DNA from: Candidatus Falkowiibacteriota bacterium
GTDB lineage: Bacteria; Patescibacteriota; Patescibacteriia; JACRDY01
Assembly: GCA_016218485.1 (NCBI GenBank)
Contig: JACRDY010000063.1
Location: 1-22,045 of the forward strand
Direction: 5' to 3'
DNA: 22,045 nt
Position numbers and translations under genes: made by a program. This document shows, piece by piece, positions 12,768 to 19,681 of the stretch (position 1 is the stretch's first letter; the number at the start of each line of letters is the position of its first letter). Below the pieces are notes generated by a model that ran no database searches, had not been told where the DNA came from, and saw nothing but the letters and a program-made list of their open reading frames with translations.

Positions 12768-13517
12768 TTACAGATTATACTGTTTAACAATCTCTATCAA
12801 TTGATCAATGACCGGGCGCCAGTTTTCCAGCGGCTGGTAGCCTTCAATTTTTTGACCATTAAGGAAGAATGTCGGCGTGCGTTTTGCGCCGGCTCGCCAG
12901 CCCGCTGCCAAATCTCGTCTGATGCGCGACTGGTAGCGCTGACTATCCAGGCAAGTGTTAAAGCGGCCGCTCTCCAGCCCCAGCTCTTGCGCCCACGTTT
13001 TCATTTGGTCAGCGGTGAACTTGTCTTGATTGGTATAGAGGATATCGTTGAGCGCCCAGAAGGCGAAGTTGCCTTGCTCTTGGGCGCAGGCGGCGGCATT
13101 GGCTGCCAGAATACTCCCTTCATTGATAATGGTGAAATGACGGTAAACAATTTTTAAGTCTTTGGGGTAGAGGTTGGCCAATTGTTTGATGACCGGCGAA
13201 CTGCGGGCGCAGAAAGGGCAGGAGAAATCGCCAAATTCCACCAGGACGATTTTTGCTTCCGGATTGCCCAGGTAGGGCGCGTCTGGGGCGTCAAAAGTTT
13301 CCACGGGCGGACTGTTTTGGTCACCCGCCAGGTCGGCGTAGAGCTGCTGGTAGGTTGTTTGTCCAGTTTTGACTTTCCAGTAGATGCTTGCGGTATAGAA
13401 GACAAAAGCCGAACCGACCACCAGTATGACGGTGAGACAGCAAATGATGATGATACCCCACCACCGTTGGTACCAGGGTTTGGGGCGCAGGGCATAGCGA
13501 GGAGTGACTTGAGCCAT
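12768..13517 (-). CDS. membrane-anchored DsbA-like thiol oxidoreductase
   Basis: The protein (249 residues from the ATG at 13517; an ATG at 13523 would add two) has a single N-terminal membrane anchor (about 20-42) and then a thioredoxin-like domain of the DsbA/DSBA-like type (Thioredoxin_4). It shows 'NPEAKIVLVEFGDFSCPFC' with the active-site CPFC (100-103), 'YRHFTI', 'AANAAACAQEQGNF' and the cis-Pro region 'RTPTFFLNG'. The domain faces outside the membrane and probably forms or reshuffles disulfides in exported proteins. It converges on the pilin array. Copy 1 of that array has five cysteines outside the membrane and is an obvious candidate substrate, by inference. A TATACT lies six bases before the chosen start. 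Confidence 0.9.
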   Translation of the reverse strand: MAQVTPRYALRPKPWYQRWWGIIIICCLTVILVVGSAFVFYTASIYWKVKTGQTTYQQLYADLAGDQNSPPVETFDAPDAPYLGNPEAKIVLVEFGDFSCPFCARSSPVIKQLANLYPKDLKIVYRHFTIINEGSILAANAAACAQEQGNFAFWALNDILYTNQDKFTADQMKTWAQELGLESGRFNTCLDSQRYQSRIRRDLAAGWRAGAKRTPTFFLNGQKIEGYQPLENWRPVIDQLIEIVKQYNL

Positions 13518-13523
13518 GAGCAT

Positions 13524-13529
13524 AGTATA
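13524..13529 (-). promoter_or_regulatory. -10 box of the DsbA-like gene
   Basis: TATACT on the minus strand is followed by ATGCTC and then the ATG at 13517, so transcription would begin on that start codon (leaderless) and the upstream ATG at 13523 would not be in the transcript. No good -35 is visible. That region is occupied by a long palindrome. Confidence 0.45.
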
Positions 13530-13533
13530 GCAA

Positions 13534-13627
13534 AAAGCATGAAAACATTAAAACACAAGAACAACACAAGAACATTAAAACAAATTACTTGTTTTAATGT
13601 TCTTGTGTTTTAATGTTTTCATGCTTT
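13534..13627. repeat. 30-bp-arm inverted repeat, family B copy 1
   Basis: Arms at 13534-13563 and 13598-13627 are perfectly complementary over 30 bases (left arm contains CATTAAAACACAAGAACA). A second, competing pairing of GAACATTAAAACAA (13570-13583) with TTGTTTTAATGTTC (13589-13602) exists inside. It lies between the divergent DsbA-like and glycosyltransferase genes. The same words recur at 21585-21659. Confidence 0.8.
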
Positions 13628-13628
13628 G

Positions 13629-13658
13629 TTGCTTTTTTAAGGCCAAATCGGGTACAAT
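13629..13658 (+). promoter_or_regulatory. promoter of the first GT4 gene
   Basis: TTGCTT (13629-13634) and TACAAT (13653-13658) are 18 bases apart. The ATG at 13666 lies seven bases after the -10, which would make the transcript leaderless or nearly so. Confidence 0.5.
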
Positions 13659-13665
13659 GGAGCAT

Positions 13666-14778
13666 ATGATTATTGGCGTGGACATTCGTCCATTGATGAA
13701 CCGGCAGCCGAGCGGGGTCAGTACATTTCTCTGCCATTTGCTGGACAATGTGTTTAAAATTGACCGGCGCAATCAGTACAAATTATTTTATAATTCTTGG
13801 CATAGTGTGGCCGACCGGCTGCCCGCTTGGGATTATCCTAATGTTACCTGGCAGGGGTTTCACTGGCCGAATAAGTTACTGACATTGAGCTTGGCGTTGG
13901 CGCGCCGTCCCCTGATTGATCGCCTCATTGGCGGCTGTGATCTTTTTATCGTGCCCAACATCTGTTTCCTCTCCCTCTCTCCCGCCTGTAAGAAATTGGT
14001 TGTCGTCCATGACCTGTCGCCTGTGTTCTATCCGGAATTTTTTAAAACCAAGTGGCGGCTAGCTTACTGGCTGGCGGGGGGTAAAAAATTTTTTCGTTCC
14101 GCTGATGCGTTGGTGGCGGTGTCAGAGCATACCCGTCATGATCTCATTACCACCGGTGCCGGAGATGCTCGGCAGATTAACGTTGTCTACCCCGGTTTGT
14201 CCGCAGCCAGCGCGAGTGCGGCAGCATTACCACCGGCCGTACCGAAACGGTTTATCTTGACGCTGGGTACCCGCGAGCCGCGCAAGAATTTAGTCAGCGT
14301 TATCCAAGCCTACGAAGCGCTGCGTCGGCAGGGAGAGGACATTGGCTTGGTCATTGCCGGGGGCAGCGGCTGGCTGAATCAACAGGCGCATCGTTTGATT
14401 GCGCAGAGTCCCGTTCGCGCCGATATTGCTATTTTAGGGTATGTGGCGCCGGCAGTACGTGATGCGCTCTACGCCCGCGCCGCCGTTTTCGTCTACCCCT
14501 CGTTCTATGAAGGGTTTGGTTTTCCCCCGTTGGAAGCGATGCAGGCGCGTTGCCCGGTGATTACTTCGTTCAGCTCAGCCACCGCCGAAGTTTGCGGTGA
14601 CGGGGCATTATTGGTTGATCCGTACAATGTTCGCCAGTTGGCGGAGGCGATGGCGGCCATACTCCATGACGACCGTTTGGCTGCGCGGTTGGTCAACAAA
14701 GGTTTAGACATCATCAAACAGTTTGATTGGTCAGAGAGCGCGCGGCGACTGACTGAAGTATTTTACCGTTTAGCCTAA
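13666..14778 (+). CDS. GT4-family glycosyltransferase (first)
   Basis: I choose the ATG at 13666 because the family normally begins 'MIIGVDIRPL'. Starts at 13597 or 13657 would run through a palindrome or the promoter. The 370-residue protein has the N-terminal acceptor domain ('PSGVSTFLCHLL', 'VVVHDLSPVFYPEFF', 'VAVSEHTRHD') and the donor-binding domain ('TLGTREPRKNLVSVIQAY', 'GYVAPAVRDALYARA'). It also carries the E-x7-E motif of GT4 enzymes in 'SFYEGFGFPPLEAM'. It transfers a sugar from an NDP-sugar with retained configuration, probably for a surface glycan. No signal peptide is present, so it acts at the cytoplasmic face. Confidence 0.9.
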   Translation: MIIGVDIRPLMNRQPSGVSTFLCHLLDNVFKIDRRNQYKLFYNSWHSVADRLPAWDYPNVTWQGFHWPNKLLTLSLALARRPLIDRLIGGCDLFIVPNICFLSLSPACKKLVVVHDLSPVFYPEFFKTKWRLAYWLAGGKKFFRSADALVAVSEHTRHDLITTGAGDARQINVVYPGLSAASASAAALPPAVPKRFILTLGTREPRKNLVSVIQAYEALRRQGEDIGLVIAGGSGWLNQQAHRLIAQSPVRADIAILGYVAPAVRDALYARAAVFVYPSFYEGFGFPPLEAMQARCPVITSFSSATAEVCGDGALLVDPYNVRQLAEAMAAILHDDRLAARLVNKGLDIIKQFDWSESARRLTEVFYRLA

Positions 14779-14792
14779 GAGAAGGTTACAAT

Positions 14793-14975
14793 GAGATGGT
14801 TGCAAAACTCCTTTAGCTGCAATGTGTCCTTTTCGTCCGAGACTTCGTCAAGGAGTCGGTATAATGATTGTCACCGTAGTCCCGCTACGCCGCCAATCAT
14901 TGCCCTTTCCTCGTCTCGGACGATCCCCCGCATTGTGCGGGGCGGGACGCTTAAAAGTAGTTTTGCAACCATCTC
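14793..14975. mobile_element. 183-bp MITE-like palindromic element
   Basis: Perfect 17-base terminal inverted repeats (GAGATGGTTGCAAAACT at 14793-14809, complement at 14959-14975) bound an element whose interior is symmetric: CGTCCGAGAC (14834-14843) with GTCTCGGACG (14913-14922), AATGATTG (14863-14870) with CAATCATT (14894-14901), and CGTAG (14875-14879) with CTACG (14885-14889) around a central TCCCG. The whole folds as one long imperfect hairpin. A further hairpin CCCCGC/GCGGGG lies near 14927-14942. No target-site duplication is evident. It has no transposase gene, so any mobility would be in trans. Confidence 0.7.
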
Positions 14976-14994
14976 AACCATCTTTACCTATCCT

Positions 14995-15918
14995 ATGGAA
15001 TATATTACCTTACACACCGGCGCGTTGATGCCCGTAGTGGGTTTGGGGACGTGGCAAGCCGCACCGGCGGAGGTCGGGCCAGCGGTACGGGCTGCTCTCT
15101 TGGAACATGGCTACCGTCATCTGGATTGCGCGTCTGTCTACCACAATGAGCCGGAGATCGGCTTGGCGCTCCGGGATGTTTTCTCAAGAATGAAGCGCCA
15201 AGACGTGTTCATCACCAGCAAACTCTGGATCACCGCTCACCAGCCTGACCGAGTGGTGGCCGCGTGTAAAAAAACCTTACACGATCTGCAGCTGGAGTAT
15301 CTGGATTTGTACCTCATGCACTGGGGTCTAGCGGCCGTTGAGCGCGACGGCGATGATGACCCGCGGGGTAGTGACAACCGATTGCTCCGCGAGTCCATTT
15401 CATTGCGACAGACGTGGGAGGCGATGCAAGCATTAACCCGTCTCGGTTTGGTGCGGTCGGTCGGCGTGGCCAACTTCACCAGTCCGATGCTGATTGATCT
15501 GCTGTCATACGCCGCTATTCGTCCGGCCGTCAATCAAATAGAACTGCATCCGTATCTTCAACAGTCTCGGCTGGTGGAGTTTTGCCAATCAGAGAATATA
15601 GCAGTGACCGCTTATTCGCCGCTCGGCTCGCCGGGGAGTCTGACCCGAGCGGATCAGCCGGTAGTGCTCCAGGATCCAGTCATCAGCGGCATCGCGGCGG
15701 CGCACGGCAAAACGCCGGCCCAGGTACTACTGCGCTGGGCCATACAGCGCCAGACTATAGCCATACCCAAGACCATCCGGCCGGAACGGTTAGCTGCCAA
15801 TATTGCTATTTTTGATTTTACCCTGTCCGCCACTGAGCGATCCGCGCTCGCCGGTCTGGAGCGCCGTCACCGTTACGTTGACCCTTGGGAATGGTGGGGG
15901 ATCCCTTATTTTGATTAA
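14995..15918 (+). CDS. aldo/keto reductase
   Basis: I choose the ATG at 14995. The frame is open back to 14791, but those 68 residues are translated from the palindromic element. The 307-residue product starts 'MEYITLHTGALMPVVGLGTW' and has the full AKR catalytic tetrad D44, Y49, K76 and H109 ('GYRHLDCASVYHNE', 'FITSKLW', 'LYLMHW'). Later family positions include 'GVANFT', 'VNQIELHPYLQQ', 'AYSPLGSPG' and 'AIPKTIRPERLAANIAIFDF' for NADPH binding. It reduces aldehydes or ketones to alcohols with NADPH, and the substrate is not predictable. It ends with the AKR-typical 'RYVDPWEWWGIPYFD' and lies between two glycosyltransferases, perhaps making a sugar-related precursor. Confidence 0.92.
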   Translation: MEYITLHTGALMPVVGLGTWQAAPAEVGPAVRAALLEHGYRHLDCASVYHNEPEIGLALRDVFSRMKRQDVFITSKLWITAHQPDRVVAACKKTLHDLQLEYLDLYLMHWGLAAVERDGDDDPRGSDNRLLRESISLRQTWEAMQALTRLGLVRSVGVANFTSPMLIDLLSYAAIRPAVNQIELHPYLQQSRLVEFCQSENIAVTAYSPLGSPGSLTRADQPVVLQDPVISGIAAAHGKTPAQVLLRWAIQRQTIAIPKTIRPERLAANIAIFDFTLSATERSALAGLERRHRYVDPWEWWGIPYFD

Positions 15919-15926
15919 TAAACCCT

Positions 15927-17075
15927 ATGCGTATTCTCATTGATGCTCGGCTGTATGGACCTAAAGGCGCCAAAGGGTTGGGTCGCTATGTCAAAGAGAT
16001 CGTGGAGGGGTTGCGGCGGCGTGATCAGCACAATCACTATATTATTTTGTTATCTCGGGATAATTGGGAGGAATTTCAGGCGAGTGATCGGTTTGAGAAG
16101 GTGCTGGCGCCCTGGCGCTGGTATACACTGGCCGAACAGCTCTATCTGCCTCGTCTCATACGGCGATGCCGTCCTGATCTTGTCCACTTTCCCCATTTTA
16201 ATGTTCCGCTGTTGTATCGCGGGCCATTTGTCGTGACGATTCACGATTTGTTGCTGCGCCAGTATCCGTCGCGGCGGGCCAGTACCTTAAGCCCCTGGCG
16301 CTATTGGCTGAAAAATTTGGCCTATCGTCTGGTGGTGCGCTCGGCGATAAGACGCGCCCGGCGGATTATTACCGTTTCAGAATTCACCAAAAAAGAAATT
16401 TTACGCTACTACTCGGTTGATGCCGCGCGCCTGACCGTGATACACAATGGCTTGACTGATTTAAGCAAAAATAATAGTACATTGTCCGATGACAAAGCGG
16501 TGCTTTTACGGTATACTATAACCAAGCCCTTTTTGTTGTACGTGGGTAATGCCTACCCCCACAAAAATTTGCCGGCGCTCATTGCAGCTTTTAGCGCGCT
16601 GCAGCCGCAGTGGAGTGGTCAGCTGATACTGGTCGGACAGCGTGATTATTTCTATGAACAACTGGAACGCGATATGGCGCACGCTTCGGCGAGCGCGGAC
16701 AGCATTCGCTGTCTCGGCTACGTATCCGATGAAGACTTGGCCGCGCTCTATCGTGCCGCCAGTCTCTATGTCTTTCCTTCACTCTATGAAGGTTTTGGCT
16801 TGCCGGCGCTGGAGGCGATGCATCAGTCGTTGCCAATAGCCGTTTCAGACATTCCCGGACTCCGTGAAGTCTGTGGCCCGGCGGCAGCCTACTTTAACCC
16901 TCGTGATACGAAGAGTATCGCCGCTACCATTCTTGACACCTTGACTGACACGGTGCGCCGGAGCGTTCTGATCGCCGCCGGCCGGCAGCAGGTACAGCGG
17001 TTTGATTGGGGTCAGTCAGTTGCAGATCACCTTACCATTTACCATGCCTGTATCCAAGAAAAAAAAATTAGCTAA
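15927..17075 (+). CDS. GT4-family glycosyltransferase (second)
   Basis: The 382-residue protein starts 'MRILIDARLYGPKGAKGLGR' and shows both Rossmann-like domains of a GT-B enzyme: 'PDLVHFPHFNVPLLY', 'VVTIHDLLLRQYPS' and 'IITVSEFTKKEI' in the first, 'LLYVGNAYPHKNLPALIAAF' and 'CLGYVSDEDLAALYRAA' in the second. The E-x7-E motif is in 'SLYEGFGLPALEAM'. It is similar in type to the first GT4 gene, and the two may act one after the other on the same glycan. The start context is ACCCTATG with no Shine-Dalgarno. Its last 32 bases overlap the start chosen for the DUF4012 gene. Confidence 0.9.
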   Translation: MRILIDARLYGPKGAKGLGRYVKEIVEGLRRRDQHNHYIILLSRDNWEEFQASDRFEKVLAPWRWYTLAEQLYLPRLIRRCRPDLVHFPHFNVPLLYRGPFVVTIHDLLLRQYPSRRASTLSPWRYWLKNLAYRLVVRSAIRRARRIITVSEFTKKEILRYYSVDAARLTVIHNGLTDLSKNNSTLSDDKAVLLRYTITKPFLLYVGNAYPHKNLPALIAAFSALQPQWSGQLILVGQRDYFYEQLERDMAHASASADSIRCLGYVSDEDLAALYRAASLYVFPSLYEGFGLPALEAMHQSLPIAVSDIPGLREVCGPAAAYFNPRDTKSIAATILDTLTDTVRRSVLIAAGRQQVQRFDWGQSVADHLTIYHACIQEKKIS

Positions 17076-19647
17076 CCGCGTCGAGCCTTTGGCTACTCCG
17101 CGGAAGTCTGGATCAAAGCCAGCCGTGAGCAAAACGGTGAAGATTGATATTATCCACGCCGATTATTTGAGCCAGCCATTGTCACCGCACGTGGTCAATC
17201 TCCGCGGTCAGGGCAGGGTTGAGACGAGCCACGTCTGGGCAGAGCCGATGGAGGAATATTTTGCGTCCGCTCCAGTCAGGCCGGTCAAACCGAATTTTGC
17301 GGCTCGTCCCATACTACCGCCGGTAGAGACGCAGCATGCTGCGTCTCTACTGGGGAATGTCCCGGTGTCAGCGGCCGCTGATGACCAAGTGTCGCGTCTG
17401 CGTCAGGAAATCGCCGCTCTGGCCGACGCCGCCGAGTCTGGATTTGAATCCGAACCTGAACTTCTGATGGTAGAGACGCACGTAGAGACGCAGCATGCTG
17501 CGTCTCTACCGGCGGGTGATGCCGAGCCAAACGTTGGTTTCGCTGTTCGCAGTATGATTGAGCGGGTTATTCGTTTGTCCCGGTTGGCTGGCGCGCAGGT
17601 GTTCATCAGTTTCAGTCGCGGCACAGTGCGGCTGGTTCAGCCGTTTCGTCACTTGGCGTTACCTGGTCCGGCAAAGGCTTTGATCGGTTTTGTAATCTTC
17701 GCGGTACTCCTGGTGCTGCCGATCGGCGGCATCAGCTACTACCAACGTTTGCGCGGTACGCAGTCGGGTATTGTGAACTTTGCCACTGCCGCGGTGACGA
17801 CACTCGGTTCAGCCGGTACCGCCGTCGGAGCCGAGGATTTTAACGGCGCTTATACGCAGTTTGGTTCAGCCTACGCCAAATTTTCCGCGGCCGAGGATGA
17901 GCTCCACAGCATCGGTGGCGTGGTAACGGCATTGGCTGGTTTACTGCCACCGGCGGATAGCGCGTTGCAGACTGCAGCATCACTCTTGGTTATCGGGCAG
18001 AATGTAGCAATCGTCGGTCAGAATTTGTCCGTTGGTTTAGCTGCCTGGGAGGATGGTAGCCTGACGCTGGTGGACAAGATTGCCGCACTCCGGCAGCAGC
18101 TGGAGCAATCGGCGCCGCTGGTGGAGGAGATACGTCAGCGCATCGGTACGGTAGCGGTCCAGCAGTTGCCGGCCGAACAGCAGTTTCAATTTTTACAATT
18201 GCAGCAGCAGCTGCCGATCTTAGCCGGCAGTTTCAGCCGTTTTGTGGCGCTGGCCGATTTTGCCGAAAAAGTTTTGGGCAAAAATCAACTCAAACGGTAC
18301 CTGCTGGTTTTTCAAAATAACCATGAGCTGCGCCCGACGGGGGGTTTCATCGGCTCATTTGCGCTCGTGGATATCGTGGATGGCGAGATTCGCAATATTG
18401 AGATTCCGCCCGGCGGCAGCTATGATCTGCAGGGCGCGCTGACTACTAATGTAGCTGTGCCGCAGCCGCTGCGTCTGGTGCGCGGGCGCTGGGAGTTTCA
18501 GGATAGTAACTGGTTCCCCGATTGGCCGACCTCGGCAGAGAAGATTATCTGGTTTTATAATCAATCAGGCGGTCCGACCGTGGATGGGTTGATCGCCATC
18601 AACGCCAGTGTCATGGAAGATATGCTGAAGGTACTCGGTCAGGTGCAGGCCAGTGGCTCGACGGTTGACGCTGACAATTTTTTTGCCGTCACCCAGCGCG
18701 CGGTGGAGTTAGATTATAATAAAGAGGCTAATACGCCCAAAGAGTTTATTGCCGCCTTAGCCTCGCCAGTGTTGGATAAGACACTGCATGCAGGTCGCGC
18801 CGACCTGTTGGCGCTGATGGGTGTGTTTACGAATGCCTTAGCCGCCAAAGATATTCAGCTGTATTTCAATGACGCCGACCTGACCGCGGCGCTGGATGAT
18901 TTCGGCTGGTCGGGGCGAATGAAGCAGACTGACGGCGACTACCTGGCGGTGGTGAATGCCAACATCGGCGGACAGAAGACCGACGCGGTCATCAGTCAAC
19001 AAATTTTCCATCAGGCGTATATCAGTGAAGCGGGAATCGTCACTGACAAGGTGACGGTCATCCGCCACCACCAGGGGGTCGCCGGCGAGCTCTTTTATGG
19101 CGTACCCAATGTTAACTATCTCCGGCTGTATGTGCCGGCGGGCAGTACCTTGATTTCAGCCAGCGGTCTGGGAGATATGCCGACGAACTTGTTTGATATT
19201 GATAATCGGCAGTACCAGCAGGATAATGATTTGCTGCGCGTGTCCGGTTTGACCCAAACCGACGAAGCGACCGGGGTGAAGATCAATACGGAATTTGGCA
19301 AAACCGTCTTTGGCGGCTGGGTAGTGACGCCGCCCGGTGAGAGGTCCGTGGTCACCCTTGAGTACCAGCTGCCGATCCAGGTTAGTTTTGCCAAATATGA
19401 TAGTCGGTTCGGCTGGGTCAATCGGTTAGAAGAGCTGCTGCATTTTGTCGAGCCGACCACCAGCTATAGTCTCCTCGTACAGAAGCAGTCCGGCGTGACC
19501 AGCGAGTGGTATAGCGCTGTTACCACTCCGGCGGGCTGGCAGAGCGTCTGGCGCTATCCGGAGGATTGGGTGAACGCCGGCAACGTTTTGACCGCGGTCG
19601 GTTATCTGGATCGTGACCGGGTGTATAGCGCATTATTTACGAAATAA
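17044..19647 (+). CDS. DUF4012 membrane protein with in-frame palindromic insertions
   Basis: I choose the ATG at 17044 ('MPVSKKKKLANRVEP'), overlapping the GT4 gene by 32 bases. The frame is open to 17002. The 867-residue product has a low-complexity, probably cytoplasmic N-terminus (1-205), one membrane helix (about 212-233, 'LIGFVIFAVLLVLPIGGISY'), a helical region, then a DUF4012 domain from about 410 ('LLVFQNNHELRPTGGFIGSF', 'FQDSNWFPDWPTSAEKIIWF'). DUF4012 resembles the LytR-CpsA-Psr group in some descriptions, and these proteins often sit in polysaccharide loci, but the function is not established. The peptide VETQHAASL appears at residues 94-102 and 147-155, encoded by two copies of a perfect 28-bp palindrome. 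Confidence 0.88.
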   Translation: MPVSKKKKLANRVEPLATPRKSGSKPAVSKTVKIDIIHADYLSQPLSPHVVNLRGQGRVETSHVWAEPMEEYFASAPVRPVKPNFAARPILPPVETQHAASLLGNVPVSAAADDQVSRLRQEIAALADAAESGFESEPELLMVETHVETQHAASLPAGDAEPNVGFAVRSMIERVIRLSRLAGAQVFISFSRGTVRLVQPFRHLALPGPAKALIGFVIFAVLLVLPIGGISYYQRLRGTQSGIVNFATAAVTTLGSAGTAVGAEDFNGAYTQFGSAYAKFSAAEDELHSIGGVVTALAGLLPPADSALQTAASLLVIGQNVAIVGQNLSVGLAAWEDGSLTLVDKIAALRQQLEQSAPLVEEIRQRIGTVAVQQLPAEQQFQFLQLQQQLPILAGSFSRFVALADFAEKVLGKNQLKRYLLVFQNNHELRPTGGFIGSFALVDIVDGEIRNIEIPPGGSYDLQGALTTNVAVPQPLRLVRGRWEFQDSNWFPDWPTSAEKIIWFYNQSGGPTVDGLIAINASVMEDMLKVLGQVQASGSTVDADNFFAVTQRAVELDYNKEANTPKEFIAALASPVLDKTLHAGRADLLALMGVFTNALAAKDIQLYFNDADLTAALDDFGWSGRMKQTDGDYLAVVNANIGGQKTDAVISQQIFHQAYISEAGIVTDKVTVIRHHQGVAGELFYGVPNVNYLRLYVPAGSTLISASGLGDMPTNLFDIDNRQYQQDNDLLRVSGLTQTDEATGVKINTEFGKTVFGGWVVTPPGERSVVTLEYQLPIQVSFAKYDSRFGWVNRLEELLHFVEPTTSYSLLVQKQSGVTSEWYSAVTTPAGWQSVWRYPEDWVNAGNVLTAVGYLDRDRVYSALFTK
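17323..17350. repeat. 28-bp perfect palindrome inside the DUF4012 gene, copy 1
   Basis: The half-site GTAGAGACGCAGCA is followed by its exact reverse complement TGCTGCGTCTCTAC. The palindrome is read in frame as VETQHAASL plus the first base(s) of the next codon. An identical 28 bp lies at 17482-17509 in the same reading frame. Confidence 0.9.
17470..17509. repeat. 28-bp palindrome copy 2 with an adjacent partial copy
   Basis: The perfect palindrome at 17482-17509 is identical to copy 1. Immediately before it, 17470-17480 repeats the first 11 bases of the half-site (GTAGAGACGCA), giving the peptide 'VETHVETQHAASL'. The partial direct repeat suggests a duplication or an imperfect insertion event. 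Confidence 0.88.
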
Positions 19648-19681
19648 TCAGTCTTGAGAAATTCATAACCCCTGTATACCT

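Noticed and set aside
13154..13613. Overlapping plus and minus frames across the DsbA-like gene
   Set aside because: They are out-of-frame shadows of a gene with a clear CPFC motif, and their tails read through the palindrome.
13597..13665. Upstream start for the first GT4 gene
   Set aside because: The extra residues come from the arm of the family B palindrome and from the promoter region. Family members begin at MIIGVDIR.
14791..14994. 68-residue N-terminal extension of the aldo/keto reductase
   Set aside because: The extension is translated from the palindromic element. The AKR fold begins normally at the ATG at 14995.
17285..17530. Minus-strand frame containing VETQHAASL twice
   Set aside because: The peptide appears on both strands only because the underlying DNA is a palindrome. 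The plus frame is the real DUF4012 gene.
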